Below, one piece after another: positions 1-5,502 of a stretch of 5,502 nucleotides of DNA (positions are counted from its first letter, which is position 1; every line of letters begins with the position of its first letter). Source of the stretch: Ignavibacteriota bacterium (GTDB lineage Bacteria > Bacteroidota > Kapaibacteriia > Palsa-1295). Under the pieces are notes generated by a model. The model did not search any database. It was given only the letters and a program-made list of their open reading frames with translations, and was not told where the DNA came from. Both the position numbers and the translations under genes were made by a program. The stretch covers positions 1 through 5,502 of the forward strand of contig PLXB01000281.1 in NCBI GenBank assembly GCA_003151215.1. The letters run 5' to 3'.

Positions 1-1975
1 AAGCGTCAGTCTTTGTCCCATTCGTAAAATTAAGATTCGCGCCGACAAAATGAAAAGGAGTTTGGTTATTATTACAGATCGTATCATACTTGAATGCCGT
101 GTTCCCGACATTGACGGTTCCAAAATTGAGGGGATCGGGTGAGAATTTCACAAATTGTGGTTTGTATATGCTTGTCACGGTCGTCCGGTTGCCGGCAAGA
201 TCATAGACCGAAACGGATAGGTAAGCTTCGAGTGAACTATCGATCACACACATATCGTAAAAGGAGCTATCTGTACCTGCGCCGGCAACGAAAGCGGGAT
301 CGGGATAGAACGTCATATTACTAGAGCTATCCTTTGTAAAATCCGAGAGTTTTGATTGCCCCGGACCTGTATCATAAAGACGAACATGCGCACAGAAGCA
401 AGGTCCGGCTGCAAATGCAAGAGGAGGGATTGTATCCGGATCGGCATGATTTCGTATTCCAAGCGAGCCTGCCCATGAATAGGAATCGTCCTGGCCGTAA
501 CCATAAAGATAAACGCCGACTCCCGTATCGGAAGCAATAAAATGTGTTCCTTCGCCTTGACCGGGTCTGTATGTCAGCCTCATCGCTTCCCATGATGTAG
601 TAGGAACGACAAATCGCTCTTTCTTTATAACATTTGGCGGAGCAGGACCACTTAAGAGAATTCCGTCATATGTCGTTGTAGATTCATGTCCGGCAGGCAA
701 AAGAATATTGACGTAATTCGTAAAATTCGTCTGCCCCGAAGCAAGATCAATCGTCGGAACCTGAAAATATATCCTTGTGCCGAATTGATCGGCGGGGTTA
801 ATATTGCACATATCGGCATCGCCGTTATTTCGGGTAGTCGAAAGAGGATTTCCCGTTCCGAAGGTTGCACTCGGAATATACTGCATAAGTTCGAATGGAG
901 CATCGCTCGTCCAGATAGCGGCAGGAGAGGCAGAAGTTTCATCATAAATAAAATAATGATCTCCATAAAAATTCAGCAGTGCGATCTGAGTGCCATTTCG
1001 ATAAATTGTTTGCCCTTTTGTTCCGATCACACAATACACGTCTCCTCCATACGTCCTCCCTGCAAAAGGAGATGTAAAATATGTATTGGACCATGTTCTG
1101 ACGGGCTGAAGCATCGAGAGGCAATAATCACCGTATCCATAAGGAAAAGGGATATAGGGATCGACCGAACAACCTTCAACTCCAATAGTATTATTCGACG
1201 CAATGATCGTTCCGGTAAGATCGCATTCGCCATCATTGATCGGAAGCACTGTTTGATATTGAACGCACTCCCCTTTATTTAAATTTACAGTAAACGGAAT
1301 TTGTTTCGGATGCTCAATGACTGTAGGAAACCCATCTTTACGAATATCCCAAGTCGGAGTAATAGTGACCGTCGTATTATCCTGATTCGAAACAATGGCG
1401 AATTCAGATGGCCAATCTGCTTGTCCGGTGGGATCAAAAATCGATTCATACGCGCCCACAATATATTCTTTTCCCCATCCTGTTGGTGGAAGTACATACA
1501 TTCCGCCGGATGAATAAGCCACGCGGGAAAGGAGATATACGGCAATATCTGCATCGTTCGACCAAACGTGAATAACTTTCTGTTCGACAACTCCGCTTGA
1601 ATACATCTCCGTACTTAACGGAATATTAGATGACGGTTTTGTTGGCGTCGGACTGGTAAAGACCGTTACCTTGCCGGCAGAAACAGGTTTCTGAACGATC
1701 GGTCCGTTTCCGATCTGAAGATTTACGGTCGTATTGCGCGGAGAATTTACATAGACATTAAAATATTTCGTTGACCTATCAGTCGGACTATAATTCAAGG
1801 GAATGGCGAACCAAAGATCTCTGCCGAGATAGGTATCGCTTCGCGCTTCCTTCTGCTGTGTATGGACAATGCGAATATTCCCTTGAGCAAACGACGTCTT
1901 CTCTCCGGAACCAAAAAATACTAAGGCAATGAGCGCAATAAAGGCAGCGGAATAACGGGTTTTTTGACGATTCAT
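1..1975 (-). CDS. Exported IgGFc-binding-domain protein, paralogue A (3' end outside window)
   Basis: The frame is open from ATG at 1975 to the left edge (658 codons). An in-frame stop at 2000-2002 with no start between fixes this start. Residues 1-30 form a signal peptide: basic R3, K5, R7, hydrophobic 10-21, probable cleavage in SFA-QG. Residues about 51-500 are an IgGFc-binding-type domain (PF17517-like), with hallmarks SSGGMYVLP, GKEY, SEFAIVSNQDNTTVTITP, VNLNKGE, DLTGTIIASNNTIGV and the family-like GDADM...NPADQF near 385-398. Residues about 514-600 are an Ig-like segment ending YDLAGNRT. From about 607 an ASH/choice-of-anchor-D-like fold begins (LNFGTVNVGNT) and is cut by the edge. By analogy with the 828-residue neighbour I expect roughly 170 more residues, including a T9SS sorting domain, but this is unseen. 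No Shine-Dalgarno is present. Ligand and role are unknown; surface adhesion or matrix binding is only a guess. Confidence 0.9.
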   Translation of the reverse strand, partial: MNRQKTRYSAAFIALIALVFFGSGEKTSFAQGNIRIVHTQQKEARSDTYLGRDLWFAIPLNYSPTDRSTKYFNVYVNSPRNTTVNLQIGNGPIVQKPVSAGKVTVFTSPTPTKPSSNIPLSTEMYSSGVVEQKVIHVWSNDADIAVYLLSRVAYSSGGMYVLPPTGWGKEYIVGAYESIFDPTGQADWPSEFAIVSNQDNTTVTITPTWDIRKDGFPTVIEHPKQIPFTVNLNKGECVQYQTVLPINDGECDLTGTIIASNNTIGVEGCSVDPYIPFPYGYGDYCLSMLQPVRTWSNTYFTSPFAGRTYGGDVYCVIGTKGQTIYRNGTQIALLNFYGDHYFIYDETSASPAAIWTSDAPFELMQYIPSATFGTGNPLSTTRNNGDADMCNINPADQFGTRIYFQVPTIDLASGQTNFTNYVNILLPAGHESTTTYDGILLSGPAPPNVIKKERFVVPTTSWEAMRLTYRPGQGEGTHFIASDTGVGVYLYGYGQDDSYSWAGSLGIRNHADPDTIPPLAFAAGPCFCAHVRLYDTGPGQSKLSDFTKDSSSNMTFYPDPAFVAGAGTDSSFYDMCVIDSSLEAYLSVSVYDLAGNRTTVTSIYKPQFVKFSPDPLNFGTVNVGNTAFKYDTICNNNQTPFHFVGANLNFTNGTKTDA
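182..1825 (-). repeat. Left copy of a large tandem gene duplication
   Basis: Codons 51-598 of paralogue A align with codons 48-596 of paralogue B (2871-4517) with a single one-residue gap near the LLSGPAPPN / LLNLSALSPN site. The repeat unit starts just after the signal peptide at GRDxWFAIPLNYSP and runs to AGNRT; weaker similarity continues to the left edge. The copies are clearly diverged at DNA level, so this is an older duplication rather than a recent or assembly-derived one. Confidence 0.9.
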
Positions 1976-1979
1976 AATA

Positions 1980-1995
1980 TTTCTGAAAACAGAAA
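1980..1995 (-). promoter_or_regulatory. Small hairpin directly before the paralogue A start codon
   Basis: On the minus strand TTTCTG (1995-1990), loop TTTT, CAGAAA (1985-1980) form a perfect 6-bp inverted repeat whose last base lies 4 bases before the ATG at 1975. It sits where a ribosome binding site would be, and no Shine-Dalgarno is present. It could influence initiation, or be chance in A/T-rich leader sequence. Confidence 0.3.
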
Positions 1996-2104
1996 AGGTC
2001 TAACAGTAGAATAACGCTTTCGCGCAGGCGAAGTTACAATTCGCAACATAAATTGTGGTATATACAACAACTCGTATCAGGGAAAGAATGATACAGTTAA
2101 ACAA

Positions 2105-2121
2105 CTTGCCCCAACAGCAAG
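2105..2121 (-). terminator. Weak terminator-like hairpin after paralogue B
   Basis: On the minus strand CTTGC and GCAAG form a 5-bp stem around a 7-base loop, followed by TTGTTT. It starts about 50 bases after paralogue B's stop codon. The stem is short and the T run is broken, so it may be a poor terminator or none; partial read-through into paralogue A is possible. Confidence 0.2.
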
Positions 2122-2171
2122 AATATGCACTATTGAGAAACCCTACATAGAGTATTGAGTTCCGTAAAATA

Positions 2172-4658
2172 TTATCTGGTGACAACCAATTTCCCCGAAA
2201 GAACTCTCCCTGCTGCTGCCAGACGATAAATATAACTTCCTGCCTGTATATTTGCCGCTATAGGGAAATCGGCTTCATAAATTCCGGCACTTTGATGATC
2301 GAAGTGAATAATCGTAGCAATATAATTGCCGAGTATATCGTAAATGACCAGTTCAAGAGGTGAATCCGATCTTAAACCATAAATGAACCGAACCGAAGTT
2401 CCTGATGCTGCTGCCGGATTCGGCACTGCCGGTAAGAGCACAACTTCGCTTCCGTGATCAAGCTGCGAGCTGATAGAGAGATAATCGGAGCTATTTGTTG
2501 ACAAAGAGGAAAAATAACGATCTTGACTGACAGATGAATTATTATTAAGAGAAAATACACTTGCATCAATTGTCAAACAGCCGTCAGAAATCTCTAACGT
2601 ATCATTTGCTTCGCCGGATGTGAGGGCGGAGAAGCATACTCGGATAGTATGGGTACCGCCGACGTGTATTGGTGAATTATTACCTGTGCTATCAATAACA
2701 AATCCTTTATTGCCAAATATGAGTTTAATACTTTGATAAGAGTAAGGATTCTTTCCTATATTGGTAAAGGTAATGTATCTGCAGATTGTCGTTCCCACCT
2801 GAACGACTCCGAAATTTTCAATAGATGGGTCAATAGAAACCATCTGCGGAATATAGGTACTTTTAATATTTGTTCGATTCCCTGCAAAATCATAAACCGA
2901 AACCAAAGCAAATGCCTCTTGTGTGCTATCGATGACGTGCAAATCATAATACGAACTATCTATTCCCGCGCCGGAAACGAAATTTGGATCAATAGTAAAT
3001 GACATATTAAATAATGAGTCAATCACGATGGAGTTAAGTTTTGAATCATCCGGGCGAGAGTCACTCAGAGCAACATGCGTAGAAAAACATTCTCCGGTTA
3101 TAACTGCATATGGAGGAATCGTATCCAAGCTATTCATAGTAGCCACTCCGAGATTACCGCTCCATGAATAAGAATCATCAGTACCGTAACCATAAACATA
3201 CACACCAACTCCGGTATCGGAAACGACGATATGAGCTCCTTCGCCCTGCCCCGGAGAGTAAGTGAGCCTGACTGCTTCCCATGAAGTTCCGGGGATTGCA
3301 AGACGTTCAAGCTTCTGGACGTTTGGAGAAAGTGCGGATAAGTTTAAGAGAGTACCATCATACGTCGTCCTTGATTCATGGCTTGCCGGTAAAAGAATAT
3401 TGACATAATTGGTAAAATTTGTTTGGCCCGAAGCGAGATCGATAGTCGGGATCTGAAAATACAGGCTCTTGGCAAATTGATCTGTCGGATTAATACTGCA
3501 CATATCGGCATCGCCGCTATTACGATTTGTTGAAAGAGGATTTCCTGTACCAAACGTTGCACTCGGAATATATTGCATAAGTTCGAAGGGCGCATCGCTT
3601 GTCCATACAGCCGGAGGAGTGGCAGATACACTATCATAAAGAAAGATGTGATCGGCATATTTCATGGGGGAGGCAACTTTCACACCATTTCGATAAATCG
3701 TTTGTGCTTTTGTTCCTATAACACAGTAAGCATCACCACCATAAATTCTGCCGGCAAAGGGAGCTGTAAAATAATTATCCGACCATACTCTTATAGGCTG
3801 AAGCATAGATAAACAATAATCACCAAATCCATAGGGATATGGAATATATGGGGCAACAGAGGCGCCCATAACTCCTATAGAATTATTCGATGAAATGATC
3901 GTACCGGTAACATCACACTCCCCGTCATTTACAGGAAGAACAGTCTGATATTGAATACATTCGCCTTTATTCAGATTTACAGTAAAAGGGATTTGTTTCG
4001 GATGCTCGATCACCGACGGAAAGCCATCTTTGCGAAGATCCCAATTCGGCGTAATAGTGGCAATTGTATTATCCTGGTTGGCAACGATTACAAACTCAGA
4101 TGGCCAATCTGTTTGTCCGGTAGGATCAAAGATCGATTCGTAAGCACTCACTACATATTCTTTTCCCCAGCCCGTATTAGGAATAACATACATTCCACCC
4201 GAGGAATAATCACGATGAGAAAATAGGTAGACATTTATATCCGCGTCATCTGACCAAACATGAATTGCTTTCTGTTCGACAATCCCGCTTGAATATATTT
4301 CCGTACTTAAGGGAATATCGGCGTTAGGTTTTGTTAGAGTCGGGCTGGTAAAGATCCCCACCATACCTGCTGAAATGGTCTTCTGAATGATCGGTCCGCC
4401 GTCGATTTGAAAATTTACTGCAGTATTGCGAAGAGAATTGACATATACATTAAAGTATTTGGTTGAGCGATCGGTCGGACTGTAATTTAACGGAATTGCA
4501 AACCAAAAATCTCTTCCATATCCCGAAGTCTTATTTCCGCTTTCTTTAGTGATAGCGGTAGCAATTTGCGTCTGCGAAAATGAATTGCCTGCTGCAAGTA
4601 TTTGCAATGAGGAAAATATTGAAATGACAATAAAACGAAGATGTATTTTTTGTTCCAT
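2172..4658 (-). CDS. Exported IgGFc-binding-domain protein with T9SS sorting domain, paralogue B
   Basis: Complete 828-residue protein, ATG at 4656-4658, TAA at 2172-2174. Signal peptide 1-28 (K4, R8, hydrophobic 9-23, cleavage probably near NSFS-Q). Residues about 48-500 are an IgGFc-binding-type domain (PF17517-like): AIHVWSDDADINVYLFS (131-147), SSGGMYVIP, GKEYVVSAY, SEFVIVANQDNT (187-198), VNLNKGE, DVTGTIISSNNSIGV, and GDADM...NPTDQF (382-395), resembling the family's GDPxM...P.EQ. Residues 512-600 are Ig-like (DTIPP to YDFAGNRT). Residues about 605-700 resemble ASH/choice-of-anchor-D folds (ENFGVVQVGTT, TFTNIGKN). A Ser/Asn-rich linker (703-735) leads to a T9SS type A domain (741-828): PNP at 746-748, LVIYDILGNYI, AGSYIYRL, SGKLVVTR. 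Such proteins cross the inner membrane by Sec and the outer membrane by T9SS, with the C-terminal domain removed or replaced by a lipid anchor. It follows a terminator and so is probably transcribed separately from the OmpA-like gene. Ligand unknown. Confidence 0.93.
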   Translation of the reverse strand: MEQKIHLRFIVISIFSSLQILAAGNSFSQTQIATAITKESGNKTSGYGRDFWFAIPLNYSPTDRSTKYFNVYVNSLRNTAVNFQIDGGPIIQKTISAGMVGIFTSPTLTKPNADIPLSTEIYSSGIVEQKAIHVWSDDADINVYLFSHRDYSSGGMYVIPNTGWGKEYVVSAYESIFDPTGQTDWPSEFVIVANQDNTIATITPNWDLRKDGFPSVIEHPKQIPFTVNLNKGECIQYQTVLPVNDGECDVTGTIISSNNSIGVMGASVAPYIPYPYGFGDYCLSMLQPIRVWSDNYFTAPFAGRIYGGDAYCVIGTKAQTIYRNGVKVASPMKYADHIFLYDSVSATPPAVWTSDAPFELMQYIPSATFGTGNPLSTNRNSGDADMCSINPTDQFAKSLYFQIPTIDLASGQTNFTNYVNILLPASHESRTTYDGTLLNLSALSPNVQKLERLAIPGTSWEAVRLTYSPGQGEGAHIVVSDTGVGVYVYGYGTDDSYSWSGNLGVATMNSLDTIPPYAVITGECFSTHVALSDSRPDDSKLNSIVIDSLFNMSFTIDPNFVSGAGIDSSYYDLHVIDSTQEAFALVSVYDFAGNRTNIKSTYIPQMVSIDPSIENFGVVQVGTTICRYITFTNIGKNPYSYQSIKLIFGNKGFVIDSTGNNSPIHVGGTHTIRVCFSALTSGEANDTLEISDGCLTIDASVFSLNNNSSVSQDRYFSSLSTNSSDYLSISSQLDHGSEVVLLPAVPNPAAASGTSVRFIYGLRSDSPLELVIYDILGNYIATIIHFDHQSAGIYEADFPIAANIQAGSYIYRLAAAGRVLSGKLVVTR
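2871..4517 (-). repeat. Right copy of the large tandem gene duplication
   Basis: This is the matching block within paralogue B (codons 48-596), in the same orientation as the left copy. In the first 390 residues I count 82 differences by eye (about 79% identity) with no gap. In the 80 residues after DTIPP I count 35 differences (about 56% identity). Confidence 0.9.
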
Positions 4659-4684
4659 CGGTAATCTTTCACAGAAGAGATTTA

Positions 4685-4694
4685 CAGAATTATC
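4685..4694 (-). promoter_or_regulatory. Possible -7/-10 promoter element for paralogue B
   Basis: After the terminator only about 76 bases remain before the ATG at 4658, so a promoter is expected here. On the minus strand, GATAATTCTG (4694 down to 4685) contains TAATTCTG, one mismatch from the Bacteroidota -7 consensus TAnnTTTG, and also GATAAT, one mismatch from TATAAT. I see no convincing upstream -33 or -35 box at the right spacing, only a T-rich stretch near 4715-4718. The element ends 26 bases before the start codon, which has no Shine-Dalgarno sequence in front of it. Confidence 0.3.
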
Positions 4695-4734
4695 CTGCTA
4701 CCATAAGAACCGCGAAAACATAGTTTTGTTACAC

Positions 4735-4771
4735 AAAAAAAGGGCATCCGCAATAGCGGATGCCCTTTTTT
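4735..4771 (-). terminator. Strong intrinsic terminator, structurally bidirectional
   Basis: A perfect 10-bp stem, GGGCATCCGC (4742-4751) with GCGGATGCCC (4756-4765), closes a 4-base loop. Seven A's precede it (4735-4741) and six T's follow (4766-4771). Read on the minus strand it is a GC-rich hairpin followed by seven T's, starting about 20 bases after the OmpA-like gene's stop codon, so it should end that transcript. The T run on the plus strand means it could also stop transcription from the other side, though no plus-strand gene is seen. Confidence 0.9.
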
Positions 4772-4790
4772 CTATTGTGATAATTTCTTA

Positions 4791-5502
4791 CTATTGCGAG
4801 TTGATCGGTGTTTCGATCAGTACCTGCACGGTACGGTTGTAATAGCGTCCTTCGGGAAGCTCGTTCGGATAAAGAGGCTGGGTTTTACCATATCCTTTGG
4901 AAACGATCGTCTTCACATTTCCTCTGATCTTTGCATCGATATCTTTCTTGGTGGCATTGGCGCGATTCTCCGAAAGTTTTTGGTTATAATCCGGAGTTCC
5001 GAGAATATCGGTATAGCCATTTACCTGAACGTCCGAGTTGGGTTTAATCTGCGAGAACACATATTCATCGAGAATTTTGTGATTCCACTTACCCATATCG
5101 GAACTGTTATACTTAAAGAGAATGAGATTATATGTCTCGCGCGTTTTATCTGATAGATGTTCAGATGTCACTTCTTTTTGGGTAAATTGACGAAGACCTG
5201 TGGCATCGATATTCGATTTGACGACACGGCCCGTCTTATCGGTCACGAACATTTGCACCTTCAGGTCTGACTCTCCTTCCGGCAATTTATGCGTTGCATC
5301 GGAACGCCAATTCCATTCCGGTGATTTCGTGGTCGAAATATCACCAAGATCGTTCAGGGTCGCCCATACTTCGCCTTTATGCGAAATGACAAGCTGGCGG
5401 GTCTTAATACGGACGTTGCGCAAACCGTTTGTCATGGAAAACATTGCCGTACGCCAATCAGGCTCTTTAATAATTTGCTCGCGCTTAATCGGCTTGATAA
5501 TT
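4791..5502 (-). CDS. OmpA-family envelope protein, C-terminal part (5' end outside window)
   Basis: The frame is open from the right edge to TAG at 4791-4793, followed directly by TAA in the same frame (4788-4790). 236 residues are visible. An ATG at 5444 exists, but in-frame coding continues upstream of it (WRTA before MFSM, no stop), so it is probably internal. Visible residues about 122-236 form an OmpA-like domain, which binds peptidoglycan non-covalently in the periplasm. The signature GYTDILG...YN..LSENRA lies at 162-181; D165 and R180 are 15 apart, as are the Asp and Arg that contact diaminopimelate in Acinetobacter OmpA. The end, GRYYNRTVQVLIETP, matches the usual NRxV strand. The preceding part (about 30-105, with WNWRSD, VTDKTGRVV) looks like a beta-rich periplasmic domain of unassigned family. 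No membrane barrel is visible. The rest of the protein is needed to tell whether it has a barrel, TPR or repeat domain, or a lipoprotein anchor. Confidence 0.88.
   Translation of the reverse strand, partial: IIKPIKREQIIKEPDWRTAMFSMTNGLRNVRIKTRQLVISHKGEVWATLNDLGDISTTKSPEWNWRSDATHKLPEGESDLKVQMFVTDKTGRVVKSNIDATGLRQFTQKEVTSEHLSDKTRETYNLILFKYNSSDMGKWNHKILDEYVFSQIKPNSDVQVNGYTDILGTPDYNQKLSENRANATKKDIDAKIRGNVKTIVSKGYGKTQPLYPNELPEGRYYNRTVQVLIETPINSQ

Larger units (their letters stand above)
1976..2171. other. 196-base intergenic region between the two paralogues
   Basis: No coding sequence is supported here. It should hold the 3' end of paralogue B's transcript and any promoter of paralogue A. On the minus strand the best promoter candidate is TTG at 2070-2068, 17 bases, then TATGTTG at 2050-2044, a loose match to the Bacteroidota TTTG / TAnnTTTG pattern and about 68 bases before the start codon. 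Weak hairpins lie at 2105-2121, 2019-2032 and 1980-1995. It shows no obvious similarity to the region upstream of paralogue B. Confidence 0.6.

Noticed and set aside
652..966. A 104-codon minus-strand frame in paralogue A matched by an equal-length frame in paralogue B (3344-3658)
   Set aside because: The matching pair looked like overprinting, but equal length follows from the gap-free homology of the host genes. The shadow products resemble each other visibly less than the main-frame products do, so selection acts on the main frame.
686..1282. Plus-strand open frame of 198 codons inside paralogue A
   Set aside because: It lies antisense to a strongly conserved coding frame, its product has no recognisable domain, and the opposite frame has signal peptide, domain motifs and a homologue.
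2019..2032. TTCGC/GCGAA hairpin in the intergenic region
   Set aside because: The stem is only 5 bp with no T run after it on either strand; chance is enough to explain it.
2000..2185. 61-codon minus-strand frame across the intergenic region
   Set aside because: It overlaps the end of paralogue B in another frame, its cysteine- and hydrophobic-rich product is unrecognisable, and there is no supporting context.
3573..4226. Plus-strand frames of 79 and 91 codons within paralogue B
   Set aside because: They are antisense shadows of the conserved IgGFc-type domain with no domain or start-site support.
1..4658. Naming the two large proteins as antibody-binding virulence factors
   Set aside because: The family name derives from a human protein. 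Nothing in this sequence shows IgG binding or a host association.
4715..4737. TTTG followed by TATGTTTT upstream of paralogue B as a Bacteroidota promoter
   Set aside because: The spacer is 11 bases, well short of the usual spacing between -33 and -7 boxes, and the upstream box lies in the terminator's A/T tract.
5442..5444. ATG at 5444 as the start of the OmpA-like gene
   Set aside because: The same frame stays open to the right edge with protein-like sequence (EPDWRTA) running into it, so the gene more likely starts outside the window.

Overview
The window carries three genes, all on the minus strand, so the biological order runs from high to low coordinates. The organism looks like a member of the Bacteroidota/Chlorobiota (FCB) group, perhaps near Kapabacteria or Ignavibacteria. 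The reasons are a clear type IX secretion (T9SS) sorting domain at the end of the middle gene, signal peptides ending in SFxQ, no Shine-Dalgarno sequence before either visible start codon, and the style of the OmpA-like protein. The phylum call is an inference from protein style; no rRNA or other marker is present.

Layout from right to left: (1) 4791-5502, the C-terminal 236 residues of a cell-envelope protein ending in an OmpA-like peptidoglycan-binding domain; its start lies beyond the right edge. (2) 4742-4765, a strong hairpin with A and T tracts on its two sides, able to terminate transcription in either direction, which separates the OmpA-like gene from what follows. (3) 2172-4658, a complete 828-residue exported protein: signal peptide, large IgGFc-binding-type domain, Ig-like segment, an ASH/'choice-of-anchor D'-like Ig-fold domain, Ser/Asn-rich linker and T9SS type A C-terminal domain. 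(4) 1976-2171, a 196-base intergenic region with only weak signals. (5) 1-1975, a paralogue of gene 3, visible for 658 residues and open at the left edge, so its C-terminal third is not seen.

The two large genes are a tandem duplication. By hand alignment they are about 79% identical at protein level over 390 gap-free residues of the core and about 56% identical over the following Ig-like segment, while signal peptides and upstream regions are unrelated. The likely picture is a pair of related cell-surface or secreted proteins, each possibly with its own promoter, beside an envelope-anchoring OmpA-like protein. Their ligand and role cannot be read from the sequence; the name 'IgGFc-binding' comes from a human mucus protein and does not show that these proteins bind antibodies. 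There are no RNA genes, CRISPR arrays, insertion sequences or plus-strand genes that I can support.
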